NCBI RefSeq assembly: GCF_004119495.1
Contig: NZ_NRQU01000001.1
Coordinates: 62,001 to 126,000, forward strand
Length of the DNA stretch: 64,000 nt
Direction of reading: 5' to 3'
Source of the DNA: Flavobacterium sp. YO12
GTDB lineage: Bacteria > Bacteroidota > Bacteroidia > Flavobacteriales > Flavobacteriaceae
The notes beneath the pieces were generated by a model. It was not told the DNA's origin. It searched no databases and was given only the letters and a program-made list of their open reading frames with translations. A program made the translations under genes and the position numbers. This document shows, piece by piece, positions 19,467 through 28,405 of this stretch. The first letter of the stretch is position 1, and every line of letters begins with the position of its first letter.

Positions 19467-19829
19467 ATGAAGCATTTTAAAGGCATATTGATAATGGCGC
19501 TCCTTGCCATGCGAATGCTTTACGGCGTTGAAATCCACAGCGTCTCTTCCGTGCTTGCCGATTGCGCCGAGATGCAGAATATTTCAGGCAGGAAAGCCCA
19601 CCAGTGCGCCGTAGATGCGCCCCATAGCAAAAAGAAAATCCGCATAAGCGCTTCTTCCCAGGACAAAAAAGAAAAGCATAAAACCCCTGCGCTATTAAAA
19701 TCGCTATCAGAAAAATTTACTGATGAAGCGCTATCGCTTCCTCATAGCAAAAGCACCGCCTATTTTAAGCTGAACACTGCATTTGCAGACGCTTCAAAAA
19801 ACTCCCTCTACAGACTCCATTTCTTTTAG
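19467..19829 (+). CDS. Hypothetical small secreted or membrane protein
   Basis: A 120-residue protein with a hydrophobic N terminus (about 5-20), then a Lys/Ser-rich hydrophilic body and two cysteines. No domain is recognised. A TATATTTG box at 19420-19427, about 40 bases upstream of the ATG, fits the Bacteroidota -7 promoter consensus, which is the best support that it is expressed. About 370 bases after it (19830-20199) hold only weak overlapping frames on both strands and no convincing gene. Confidence 0.5.
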   Translation: MKHFKGILIMALLAMRMLYGVEIHSVSSVLADCAEMQNISGRKAHQCAVDAPHSKKKIRISASSQDKKEKHKTPALLKSLSEKFTDEALSLPHSKSTAYFKLNTAFADASKNSLYRLHFF

Positions 19830-20199
19830 ACTCAAAATTCAGTTTCAAATTTACCGATTCGCTGGCTTAACTATCGATAGTACGCTCATCACATCGTAAA
19901 AGAAGGCCGTTTTTTATGTTCTCTGCTGCAACCTGCGATTTCCAGCCTGTAAAACAGCGACCTATCCAGCTGCAAGATCATATATAAAAAGTGCCGGCTT
20001 ACGAGAAAAGCCCGTTTTTTAGCATTCGGCTTCAAGAGTCTGATATGCCCTGTAAAACTATGGCAGCCCGCACTCCCGCCGCGCTTTCCAATACAGCTGA
20101 AAACCTGTTTAAACCAATTAAAACCAGACCCGCCGACGGTCTGCAAATCAGTATGGCTATTCTGTATTCAGCCGGAATAATCATCGATCATTTAATGCA

Positions 20200-21249
20200 A
20201 TGAAAAATTTAATTCTTTCTTTTATATCACTTTTGGCAGTCCATAGCGCCCAGTCACAAAAAAACTCGCTTAAGAGATACCTCGAAAAACAGGATGCTTC
20301 CATAACCGATACGGTCATCTGTTTGAAATCCTCGGATTCGGTCTGGGCTGATCTTCCCGTGACCCTAATCAGGGGGCGTGAAAAAGGTCCAACCCTTACC
20401 CTAGCCGCCGGAATCCGCGAAGGCGGATTTTCCGCCGCCGCTTCCCTGCTGCAGCTTCGCCGTGAGATAATGCCTGAAAAGCTCAAGGGAAACCTCATTA
20501 TAATTCCCGACGCTGATGTGCAGCGCTACAGCGGCCGCAGCTCCCAATCCCACAACATGCGAATGTCCCATCTTTCCGATGCTTTTCCGGGCAGCGCCAA
20601 GAGAACCGCGGCAGAATTGATCGCCGATTTTATTTCGACTGGTGTCTTTGACGCCACTGATGTATTTCTGGAGCTGAACGGCTGCTATTGCGGCAGTGAA
20701 CCGATAGCTTTTATGTGCTACTACGACAATGCGGAATTCATGCAGCAGACAATGCTGGCGTACCGCCTGAGCGAAGCAAGCGGACTCGGCACCATCCTGA
20801 GCCATCCGTACCCGCTCTCATCAGGAGAGCCTTCAAAATGTGCCGTGAAGCAGGCGGTCAGGCTGGGAATTCCGTCATTGAGCATGACATTAGGCGGATA
20901 TGAAAAACAGGGATCCTCCAGCCAGCCACCGGCTGAAGAAACGCTTTACAGGATTATGGCAGAATTGGAAATCTACAACAATGGCACAACAAAGCCTTCC
21001 CGCGCAAAGAAATCCAGGTATAACAGAAAGGCCTGTATAAAGGTTCCATTTCAGGGCATATTCTGCAGCTCCATTAAGCCAGGGGATAAAATCAAAGAAA
21101 GCCAGAAGATAGGCTATCTGACCGATATTTTCGGCAACAGGAAAAAAACTCTCAGAGCGCCCGAGTCGGGCACCGTACTTTATAAAACAGATGCAGATGC
21201 TGTAAATGCTGACGAAACTGTAATCTGCATCGGATACAGGATCCAATAG
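20200..21249 (+). CDS. Succinylglutamate desuccinylase/aspartoacylase-like protein lacking the zinc site
   Basis: Secreted protein of 349 residues with an N-terminal signal (about 1-19). It aligns by eye to the AstE/AspA family: LTLAAGIREGGFSAAASL stands where the family has AGIHGxE, MRMSHLSDAFPGS where it has DLNRxFPG, and VFLELNGCYCG where it has DLHTG. The zinc ligands His and Glu of the first motif are replaced (R73 and G76) and the third ligand His is N160, so it probably cannot bind zinc. The C-terminal barrel (about 275-349, with VPFQGIFCSSIKPGDKI) is intact. It is therefore likely a non-catalytic relative that binds something rather than hydrolyses it. Confidence 0.7.
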   Translation: MKNLILSFISLLAVHSAQSQKNSLKRYLEKQDASITDTVICLKSSDSVWADLPVTLIRGREKGPTLTLAAGIREGGFSAAASLLQLRREIMPEKLKGNLIIIPDADVQRYSGRSSQSHNMRMSHLSDAFPGSAKRTAAELIADFISTGVFDATDVFLELNGCYCGSEPIAFMCYYDNAEFMQQTMLAYRLSEASGLGTILSHPYPLSSGEPSKCAVKQAVRLGIPSLSMTLGGYEKQGSSSQPPAEETLYRIMAELEIYNNGTTKPSRAKKSRYNRKACIKVPFQGIFCSSIKPGDKIKESQKIGYLTDIFGNRKKTLRAPESGTVLYKTDADAVNADETVICIGYRIQ

Positions 21250-21358
21250 CAGAAATATCTGCTGGATTTCGATTTGGAGCAGTTTCTGCCAAGACAGATA
21301 ACTACGCTGCGCACTGCATACCTCTATCCATTTCTTTAACACAATTAAATCAAAGATC

Positions 21359-22432
21359 ATGAATGAGATTTTAACCACCCCGCTTTGGGGAAACACAATA
21401 TCTAAATGGCTCACAGCACTGATAATTATAATTGTCCTTTTCGCGATTATAAAAATATTCAAAGTGTACATTTTCAAGCGGCTCAAAAAATGGGCAGCTG
21501 CAACCGCCACATCCTGGGATGAATTCGCAATGGAAGTCATTGAGAAGAACATTCTTCCCCTGCTGTACATAAGCACCGTTTATTTTGCCCTGCAGACTTT
21601 GGCCTTGGGCCTAAGGGCAAAAAAAATTCTTCATACGGCATATATGATTGCCATCACTTTTTTTGTAATCAAAATAATAATTGCCGCTTTCAAAAAATTC
21701 GTGCTGTCCTTTATCAAACGCGACCAGGACAGCGAAAGCAAAGAAAAGCAGGCAGGCGGGCTTATCGCCATAGTCAATATCATCATCTGGCTATTAGGCG
21801 CCGTATTTCTGATTGATAATATGGGCTACAATGTGACAACCATTGTAGCGGGTCTGGGTGTCGGAGGTATCGCTATCGCGCTTGCGGCACAGACCGTGCT
21901 TGGAGATCTCTTCAGCTATTTTGTCATCTTCTTTGACCGTCCATTTGAAATCGGAGATTTTGTAACGGTGGGCACAGACAGCGGCGTTATCGAATATATC
22001 GGGATTAAGACCACCCGAATCAGAACCCTGAACGGAGAACAGCTTGTCTGTTCCAATACAGACCTGACCAACTCCAGGCTGCGCAACTTCAAACGGATGG
22101 AAAGAAGAAGGATTGTTTTCGCAATCCGTGTCACCTACCAGACCACTGACATGCAGCTTAGGGACATTCCCGGTATTGTTGGAGAAATAATAGCCTCGAA
22201 AGATAAACTGAGCTATGACAGGGGGCATTTTTCAGGTTTTGGGGATTTCAGCCTTAACTTTGAATTCGTCTACTACGTCGATGACCCGGATTACAATTTC
22301 TATATGGACGCCCAGCAGGCCGTCTATCTTGAAATTTTCAGTGCCTTTACAGAAAAAGGAATTGAGCTTGCATATCCAACGCAGACCATACAGATTGAAA
22401 GCCTTCCGGTATTCTCAGTTGCAAGGAACTAA
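21359..22432 (+). CDS. MscS-family mechanosensitive channel
   Basis: Inner-membrane channel protein of 357 residues. Hydrophobic helices lie at about 18-38, 63-80, 92-112 and 140-158, and the pore helix has GLGVGGIAIALAAQTVLGDLFSYF, shown here only by its key repeating Gly/Ala pattern. The cytoplasmic beta domain begins with FDRPFEIGDFV and continues through IEYIGIKTTRIRT, both typical. It would release solutes on osmotic downshock. A perfect 10-bp terminator hairpin follows at 22486. Confidence 0.92.
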   Translation: MNEILTTPLWGNTISKWLTALIIIIVLFAIIKIFKVYIFKRLKKWAAATATSWDEFAMEVIEKNILPLLYISTVYFALQTLALGLRAKKILHTAYMIAITFFVIKIIIAAFKKFVLSFIKRDQDSESKEKQAGGLIAIVNIIIWLLGAVFLIDNMGYNVTTIVAGLGVGGIAIALAAQTVLGDLFSYFVIFFDRPFEIGDFVTVGTDSGVIEYIGIKTTRIRTLNGEQLVCSNTDLTNSRLRNFKRMERRRIVFAIRVTYQTTDMQLRDIPGIVGEIIASKDKLSYDRGHFSGFGDFSLNFEFVYYVDDPDYNFYMDAQQAVYLEIFSAFTEKGIELAYPTQTIQIESLPVFSVARN

Positions 22433-22485
22433 ATAACAACATACTAGGCGATATTCTTTCGCTGAAAAATCTTCACATTTATTAA

Positions 22486-22516
22486 AGAGACAATTAACCA
22501 ATAATTGTCTCTTTTT
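22486..22516 (+). terminator. Intrinsic terminator after MscS gene
   Basis: A perfect 10-bp stem AGAGACAATT/AATTGTCTCT with a 7-base loop is followed by a run of T. It should stop transcription from the MscS gene. Confidence 0.85.
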
Positions 22517-22637
22517 CTGCTGACATAAAGCGCAGGCGAATGGTTTTGATGGTCAATAATCGTTTTCCCTTCCATTTTGGCTGCTCCGATATTTAAAATA
22601 GGCTCCCAAGGCATCACAAGCGGAATGCTAAAAAGTA

Positions 22638-24020
22638 TCAGGCAATAATGGCAAGTATGATATCATAGACAAGCGCTTTAAGCTCCTTATTACAGAGCGA
22701 TAAATCCCTGTCGGGCGGATTTCCATGATAAATCAGGTTCCTGACTTTAATAAGCTGGCCAAATTCCACATCATAATCGTTCGGATCCAGATGGAGATAT
22801 TTTATAAAACCCTCAAACTGATCGATTAGGCCGGTCTTTTTAATAAAGGATACTTTCTCAAAAGCTTTAGAATCAAATTCCTGTTTATCTGCGTCCGCGA
22901 CTATTTCACCGATTTCTTTTATCTTCTTTTTTATGAACTTATTAATAGAGCTTTCTGATCCTGTAAAAGCATATTCTTCCTTGACAGTGAAAGCACTGCC
23001 GTCCAAGGGCTCATTTAGAAAATAGTTCCTGAACTTTTCAACGATGTTGTAAAGAACCATGAAAGCTGAAATATCATCAAGGTGCTTTATCCTTACGAGT
23101 CTGGGAACAGCCTCCTGTATAAGCTCCCTGAAAGTTTGGAATTTCTCAAAATTTACCGAATCTGCAAAATCGTAAATATTCTGATATTTGTCCTTCAAAT
23201 GAAATTCCTGCGAGGAATCAAAGTTTTCGCCGGAAAGCTTAAAGACTTCTCTGGTGCCAAAATTATCCCTATCATTCACCCTGAGCAGGGCATTGAAAAA
23301 ATCAATGTTCTTCTCCCAGTACAGGGACATCAGCAGGCATAAGTCTTCTCCGAGGGAAAGCAGCTCCAGATCTTTAACTTTTTCGCTGTCATCCCTTAGA
23401 GCCAGCTGTGCATCTCTGGTTATTACAAAATCCTTCTTTGGTTCGCCCTGTTTATAGGAATGGCTTAATGAAAGCATAAATTCGACAGGACCAAACCTGG
23501 TCCATCTGTTATGGTTCCGTTCAATGAATTTGTCATCTGAATCATAAGTTCCAAGCTGGCCGTACTGGATATATCCTGTGAGATGGGAAATGGCATTGTC
23601 TGCCAGGCTGAATCTTGCGTCAGCGGCATACCTTCCATTCTGGAAAAGACAGAAATTTCGAATAACCAGTATGACGGATTTCTTGTCATGATCGAAATAA
23701 TTAGTTCCATGAAAATCTATCAGAGAGCTTTCAGAAAACTCAAAAAACTCCGGGTTCACCCATTTATATGGCGATAATGCAGGATTTACCAAGTCCAGGA
23801 TGCTGGTTCCTGCTTCTGCAAGTGCTCTGAATTTCTCGTACAGATGATCAGAGGGCTTATAATAAATAATCAGCTGCGCCTCTTCAGGTCTTCTCTGGTT
23901 ATAAATCAGTCTCGCATCAAACTGCGAATCTCCGCTTTCACCGGGAAAGCCGTCCAGCAGTTCTTTATGCTCTGACAGCTTTAGCAGTATGGGCACATCA
24001 TTTTGAAAGTAGTCTTTCAT
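22638..24020 (-). CDS. Large protein with C-terminal HEPN-like RNLIYH motif
   Basis: Cytoplasmic protein of 460 residues with no close family that I recognise. The N-terminal 240 residues look beta-rich (many short strands, LIIYYK, SVILVIRNF). The C-terminal half is helical, and near the end (about 431-441) reads LIKVRNLIYHG, an Rx4H motif as in HEPN ribonuclease or HEPN-like domains. The overall plan, beta-rich sensor plus C-terminal HEPN, resembles ApeA-type anti-phage proteins, though I cannot show homology. A trypsin-like protease gene lies upstream on the same strand with a gap of about 190 bases, and a DNA methyltransferase is nearby. A toxin or abortive-infection role is inference. Confidence 0.6.
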   Translation of the reverse strand: MKDYFQNDVPILLKLSEHKELLDGFPGESGDSQFDARLIYNQRRPEEAQLIIYYKPSDHLYEKFRALAEAGTSILDLVNPALSPYKWVNPEFFEFSESSLIDFHGTNYFDHDKKSVILVIRNFCLFQNGRYAADARFSLADNAISHLTGYIQYGQLGTYDSDDKFIERNHNRWTRFGPVEFMLSLSHSYKQGEPKKDFVITRDAQLALRDDSEKVKDLELLSLGEDLCLLMSLYWEKNIDFFNALLRVNDRDNFGTREVFKLSGENFDSSQEFHLKDKYQNIYDFADSVNFEKFQTFRELIQEAVPRLVRIKHLDDISAFMVLYNIVEKFRNYFLNEPLDGSAFTVKEEYAFTGSESSINKFIKKKIKEIGEIVADADKQEFDSKAFEKVSFIKKTGLIDQFEGFIKYLHLDPNDYDVEFGQLIKVRNLIYHGNPPDRDLSLCNKELKALVYDIILAIIA

Positions 24021-24209
24021 TATTATAAATTATAATTAAAGCATTATTTAAGTTTAGACGGCGCAGAATAAAATATGCAGCTGGCCAAACTTATTAAAAT
24101 AAAACAGAAAAAAACGCAGGTAGAATTACCTGATATCTCAATTTCTCTTATTTCTGGAGAGCCAATCAATCTAAAGATTTTTGCTAAAATCAATATTTTA
24201 CACCACATT

Positions 24210-25025
24210 TTAATGTACCCTTACAACCGAAGATTCAGGAAAATCGACGTCAAGATATTTCTTTATGATTCCGGTTATAACATCAATGCGGGTCCCGATA
24301 ATCACAGATCGGTTTTTGACAGGCCAATCGGTCATTATTGCAGTTAATTTTGGCTTTACAGTTCCCGAAATCAAATGCGAAGGATCCGTATACCACAAGC
24401 CGCACCCGCTGATTCCGTGAAGGTCTGGTCCAGTTCCAAAGGTGCCATTCCTGCTGTTATACGCAGATTTTTTATTATAGTGGGCAACAACATTAACTGC
24501 CGGATTTCGATTTAAATTAGAATATTGATCGAGTTTCGCCGGCGAAGTAAAATGAAAAAACGTGGTGGCATCAAAAATATCGGTCTTGTACAAAACTTTA
24601 GACTTTGTTGCAGGGTAACCAAGAAAAGTGTAGCACTCCCCGTCTTTGAATGTGTGGTTGATTGCAAGATCATCTGCCTGGACAAAACTGTATCTTCTTA
24701 AAATATGCTGGACGCAATTATCATTGAGTTTCAAGACCGCCACATCTACTCCATCTCTCTCCCTATTTGCAGGACCAATATAAAAAGTTGTCCCGCCTGG
24801 CCTGATCGTTTCATAATCTTCCGATAAGAAAATAAATAAATCCCTGTACCTGTCAAAAACATGAGCGGCTGATACAAGAAAATAATGCTCTTGAATCTGG
24901 ATAAACACACCTGTCCCATGAACTTTATAGTTGGAGGTATCAGTGAGAAGAATGCATGTGTAGTTCCTCATTGAACCCAGACTCATTAATTGAAGCTCTC
25001 TATATAATTCTTCCGGTGTTTTCAT
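24210..25025 (-). CDS. Trypsin-like serine protease domain protein
   Basis: Intracellular protein of 271 residues without a signal peptide. The chymotrypsin-fold catalytic triad is readable: H55 in LVSAAHVFD, D94 in GVDVAVLKL and S206 in HGISGCGLW. GTGVFIQI (about 37-44) and FLGYPA fit the strand order of the fold. A secreted housekeeping protease would have a signal peptide; cytoplasmic trypsin-like domains of this size are often found in defence or stress modules. It is the first gene of a possible two-gene unit with the HEPN-like protein. The ATG at 25025 is preceded by an AT-rich stretch with no clear promoter box. Confidence 0.75.
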   Translation of the reverse strand: MKTPEELYRELQLMSLGSMRNYTCILLTDTSNYKVHGTGVFIQIQEHYFLVSAAHVFDRYRDLFIFLSEDYETIRPGGTTFYIGPANRERDGVDVAVLKLNDNCVQHILRRYSFVQADDLAINHTFKDGECYTFLGYPATKSKVLYKTDIFDATTFFHFTSPAKLDQYSNLNRNPAVNVVAHYNKKSAYNSRNGTFGTGPDLHGISGCGLWYTDPSHLISGTVKPKLTAIMTDWPVKNRSVIIGTRIDVITGIIKKYLDVDFPESSVVRVH

Positions 25026-25533
25026 ATCGCAAAAAATTAACTAAAAAAAATTATCATACTAGATCTGATTGATGATTTTTAACTTTCGTTGAAACCCTTA
25101 TGCTCAAATGCTTTGTGCAGCCAATTCAATAAAAATAATAAAAATAAAAAAATAAATTGGCTCTTGTTCTTTTTTACGCTGTCAGCTGCGTTAATAAAAT
25201 TTCCAGAACAAATGAGCGGCATCGGCTGCCTGCAAAGCAGTTCGTCTAACTAAACAGCCTACAGAAATTTCTCTGCTCGAGGTATCGGCAGTGCTTGCTG
25301 CATTTAACAGGTTATAATAATTATTCCTTTAGGATGCCCGCAGAATATCCAATACATTATTTTCAAATTTACCATTAAATTTACTGCAATTCTTGCGGTC
25401 GAACTCTATTGCCGCCAAATGGCGGAAATTAGAGACAATTAAAGACATCATATCGTTTGAGCCATAAAACAAAATAAGTTTGAATCATCGTCTAATTCAT
25501 AATTGACAACGAAGTGTTGAAAAAAATGCAGAT
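25026..25533. other. AT-rich intergenic region
   Basis: About 500 bases between the leftward protease gene and the rightward methyltransferase. It must hold both promoters, but I see no convincing -33/-7 pair, hairpin or coding frame. The stretch at 25126-25160 is almost pure A/T. Confidence 0.5.
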
Positions 25534-26582
25534 ATGATATACTCTAATTCCGCTGGTAAAAATAATGCCTTACCAAAACAATCAATTGAGGTAAAGTCTT
25601 TTCCATTTTCGTCATCTGAGAAAACCTCTTTTACCTTTATAGACCTATTTGCAGGCATTGGAGGTTTCCGAATGGCAATGCAGTCTGCTGGCGGAAGATG
25701 CGTGTATTCCAGTGAATGGGACAAGGCGGCTAAAACAACATATTTTACAAATTTCGGTGAGATGCCTCTAGGTGATATCATGCTGCAGGACGTTAAGGAT
25801 TCCATTCCAGCTAAATTTGATGTGCTCTGTGCAGGATTTCCCTGCCAGGCTTTTTCAATTGCCGGACTCCAGAAAGGATTCTCAGACAGCAGAGGATTGC
25901 TATTTTTTGAAATAAAAAAATAATTGAAAAACACAGGCCAAAAGCAGTAGTACTGGAGAATGTAAAAAATTTAGTAAAACACGACAAAGGACGGAGCTTC
26001 AAAACAATACTCGACATTCTTGAAGGGGATCTGGGTTACAAGGTATTTTATAAAGTCCTCAACACAATGACCCATTCCAATATACCGCAGAATCGGGAAC
26101 GGATTTTCATCGTCTGTTTCGATCCTTTACAGGTAGCGAATCACTTCAGATTTAAATTTCCAAAGAAAATACCTTTGACAAAAACTGTAGCGGATTTTCT
26201 GGAAACAGAGAGACAACTGGAATGCTATTATTACTCCGCCAAGAGTTCTATCTACACAAAGCTTGAAAAAAATGTCACCCGAAATACCGCGGTTTATCAG
26301 TGGCGCAGGACTTATGTCCAGGAAAACAAAAACAGTGTCTGTCCAGCATTAACAGCAAACATGGGCACGGGCGGCCATAATGTGCCGATAATAAAAGATT
26401 CTTACGGCATACGCAAACTGACTCCCCGAGAATGTTTTGCCCTGCAGGGATTTCCCGTTGACCAATTTATTTTTCCCGAAATTTCAAAAAGCAGCCTTTA
26501 CAAACAGATAGGTAATTCAGTGACGCTAGGTCTTGTGCAGAAAATTGCCGCTGAAACGGCCGCAATATTAAAAAGCAGTTAA
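25534..26582 (+). pseudogene. DNA (cytosine-5) methyltransferase, frameshifted in an A7 run
   Basis: All main motifs of a C5 methyltransferase are present but in two frames. Frame one (25534-25923) has motif I FIDLFAGIGGFRMA and the catalytic PCQ (C104) in GFPCQAFS. Frame two continues with VVLENVKNLV (ENV motif), QNRERIFIV and IGNSVTLG (motif X). The join is at 25914-25920: codons ATA AAA AAA TAA stop, while a minus-one shift or one extra A gives EIKKIIEKHRPKAVV, which fits the family exactly. The restored protein would be 349 residues, normal length. No partner endonuclease is adjacent. It may be a pseudogene, a phase-variable or slippage-dependent gene, or a sequencing error. Confidence 0.85.
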
Positions 26583-26690
26583 ACTCCATTTATAAATGGT
26601 TCGAGAACTGTCTTGTTGCTTCTCATATTTTCGATTATAGCTTGCTGCTCGATTGGGCCACAAAAATTGATTTATATCTCAGCAATCAAG

Positions 26691-26944
26691 TAATTATTCA
26701 TAGAGCCAAAGAAAGACAAACTTACCCTAACATAAAAAATTGTTTTATAATCCTCCATAAAATTTGTAAATTTAAATATTAGTTTAATGCCATGAATCAA
26801 TAGAGTTTTTATAATTCTTACATCCATCCCCGACGGTACATCTAAACCAAAATTATAAAGCCAATGAAAGACAGACACTACATGTAGTAAGCCAATCTCT
26901 TCAAATCTTCCAAAAAATTTATTGTAATTTGTCCCGTAGATCAC
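26691..26944 (-). pseudogene. Unknown gene remnant, copy A of a 255-bp imperfect repeat
   Basis: A leftward open frame of 90 residues (GTG at 26944) including YGTNYNKFFGRFEEIGLL and VFHWLYNFGLDVP. A second, more decayed copy with recognisably the same protein (YGTNYNKLFGRFEEIGLL, then a stop, then VVPVFDWLCIFGLDVP) lies at 28104-28358. No ATG and no complete domain is seen, so this is likely a fragment of a larger gene. I do not recognise the family; the neighbourhood suggests an immunity-gene array. Confidence 0.5.
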
Positions 26945-26949
26945 TTAAG

Positions 26950-26981
26950 GAGACAACTATCAAATAGTTGTCTCTTTTTTT
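26950..26981 (+). terminator. Intrinsic terminator beside repeat copy A
   Basis: A perfect 9-bp stem GAGACAACT/AGTTGTCTC with a 7-base loop, followed by eight T. It points rightward and could end transcripts from the methyltransferase side. Copy B of the repeat also has a rightward hairpin directly beside it. Confidence 0.8.
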
Positions 26982-27214
26982 ATTCCCTTATGTGTGGATT
27001 TTTCAAGCCTTTACAGCCTAATATTTGCGGTTCGATTTTTTTTTTCGCAAGAAATTCTTAGTCTGTTTGAAATAAACAGTCTTAAAGTGGCGCTATCAGA
27101 GAATTAATCGAAGCTGAACGATGGTTCGAAATCCCGTTAAGGATATAGGATTTTTTTCTCTTTTCGTTTATCGTAATTTTTTGATAATAAAAGTAGTAAT
27201 TCCAAATAAGTTAA

Positions 27215-27928
27215 CTAAAGGTACCGCACAAACTCTTCCCTTTTATCATAGGGAATATCGTAATGTAGTGACTTTAGTTTCATGGTATTCCAAGGTTTCC
27301 ACACATCGGCCAAATCAGTATTGGTTACTTTATGGTGTTCCAGAATTCCATGAATAAAATAATCTTTCAAAGGCATCGCTAATTCTCTTTCCTTTCCATC
27401 CTTTGTAAGCAATACACTGTGTTTTAGTTCCTCTTTATCATTCACATGAAAGGTAAATACACCGCTGTCCCACGAACTTAAATATTCTAAGTCGCCATCT
27501 TCATCATACTGCACCGACAAAAGCGCATTATCTTTCTCATATTCAAATATCATAGACATCATAGCCTGATTTACCCACTGATAGAAAACTTCCGCCGTAT
27601 TTAACCAATCCTGTTTCTCTTTTTTAAAATCCCAATAAAGTCTGTGAGAATATGTTTTGTCCTTGTTTATTTCTATGATAAAACGGTTAAATTTTTCTGC
27701 GGTTTTAATTAGTGTTTCAAAATATTCCGAAATTTTTTCTAGTTCATTATCAATAGGATCAGAATCTATTTCTGTAGAAACTGTTTCTCCCGATTCTGAA
27801 ATATATCGTACCAAAAACTTGTAACTTCCAGATGGAGAGAATTCATATCGTATAAGCAATTTTACATATGGAAATTCACTGTAATGATTATATACAGCTT
27901 CCACTATTGGCATTAAATTTATACTCAT
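27215..27928 (-). CDS. Immunity-like cytoplasmic protein, 237 aa
   Basis: Acidic cytoplasmic protein of 237 residues. The mix of aromatic-rich strands (FPYVKLLIRYEFSPSG, VRYISESGE), an acidic loop and the block FEYEKDNALLSVQYDEDG is reminiscent of YezG/DUF600-type immunity proteins, but I am not certain. Its tail WKPWNTMKLKSLHYDIPYDK is closely repeated in the decayed sequence just upstream (27980-28070, WNTMILKSLHNDISCDK), so it belongs to an array of related genes. No toxin gene is seen in the window. Confidence 0.55.
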   Translation of the reverse strand: MSINLMPIVEAVYNHYSEFPYVKLLIRYEFSPSGSYKFLVRYISESGETVSTEIDSDPIDNELEKISEYFETLIKTAEKFNRFIIEINKDKTYSHRLYWDFKKEKQDWLNTAEVFYQWVNQAMMSMIFEYEKDNALLSVQYDEDGDLEYLSSWDSGVFTFHVNDKEELKHSVLLTKDGKERELAMPLKDYFIHGILEHHKVTNTDLADVWKPWNTMKLKSLHYDIPYDKREEFVRYL

Positions 27929-27979
27929 TTTAAGGATTTTAATTTATGAAAGTAACAAAATTTTTGTTACTCGGTGTTT

Positions 27980-28358
27980 TCAATGTTGTATATATTTGAC
28001 AAACTCATCTCGTTTGTCACATGAAATATCATTATGAAGCGATTTCAATATCATAGTATTCCAAGGAGAAATAAACCAATTTTTAGCTCCAATGGAACAA
28101 CAATTAATTATTTCATAAGGCCAAAGAAAGACAATCCCGCCATAACTTAAAACATTCTTTATGAATCCTCAATAATATTTGTACAATTGTATATCTGTGT
28201 ACAGCCATATAATACTTGAGTTTTTATTATTTATATAACAATCCCCAACGGTACATCTAAACCAAAAATGCAAAGCCAATCAAAGACAGGCACTACTTAT
28301 AGTAAGCCAATCTCTTCAAATCTTCCAAAAAGTTTATTGTAATTTGTCCCGTAGAGGT
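27980..28358 (-). pseudogene. Decayed immunity-array remnant with repeat copy B
   Basis: Leftward remnant with several frame breaks. The 5' part (28104-28358) is copy B of the 255-bp repeat and encodes YGTNYNKLFGRFEEIGLL, then an in-frame TAA. The 3' part encodes a tail containing WNTMILKSLHNDISCDKRDE, similar to the C terminus of the intact gene at 27215-27928, and stops at 27980. It shows that the two sequence types were once joined in one gene or shuffled together. Confidence 0.6.
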
Positions 28359-28367
28359 CACAAAGCC

Positions 28368-28405
28368 AAATGGCGCCAATTGAAGACAATTTGGCGCCAT
28401 TTTTT
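28368..28405 (+). terminator. Intrinsic terminator beside repeat copy B
   Basis: A long stem around TGGCGCC (AAATGGCGCCAATT with AATTTGGCGCCATTT, one bulge) is followed by T5ATTT on the plus strand. It overlaps the stop of the leftward MFS gene, for which it may also act from the other side. Confidence 0.75.

Noticed and set aside
19889..20203. Two overlapping small frames on opposite strands between the 19467 and 20200 genes
   Set aside because: Neither has a signal, motif or promoter advantage; composition is unconvincing.
24075..24347. Rightward frame of 90 codons
   Set aside because: It overlaps the 3' end of the protease gene antisense and shows no protein-like pattern.
27121..27357. 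Rightward frame of 78 codons
   Set aside because: Overlaps the 3' end of the immunity-like gene on the other strand and has no recognisable feature.
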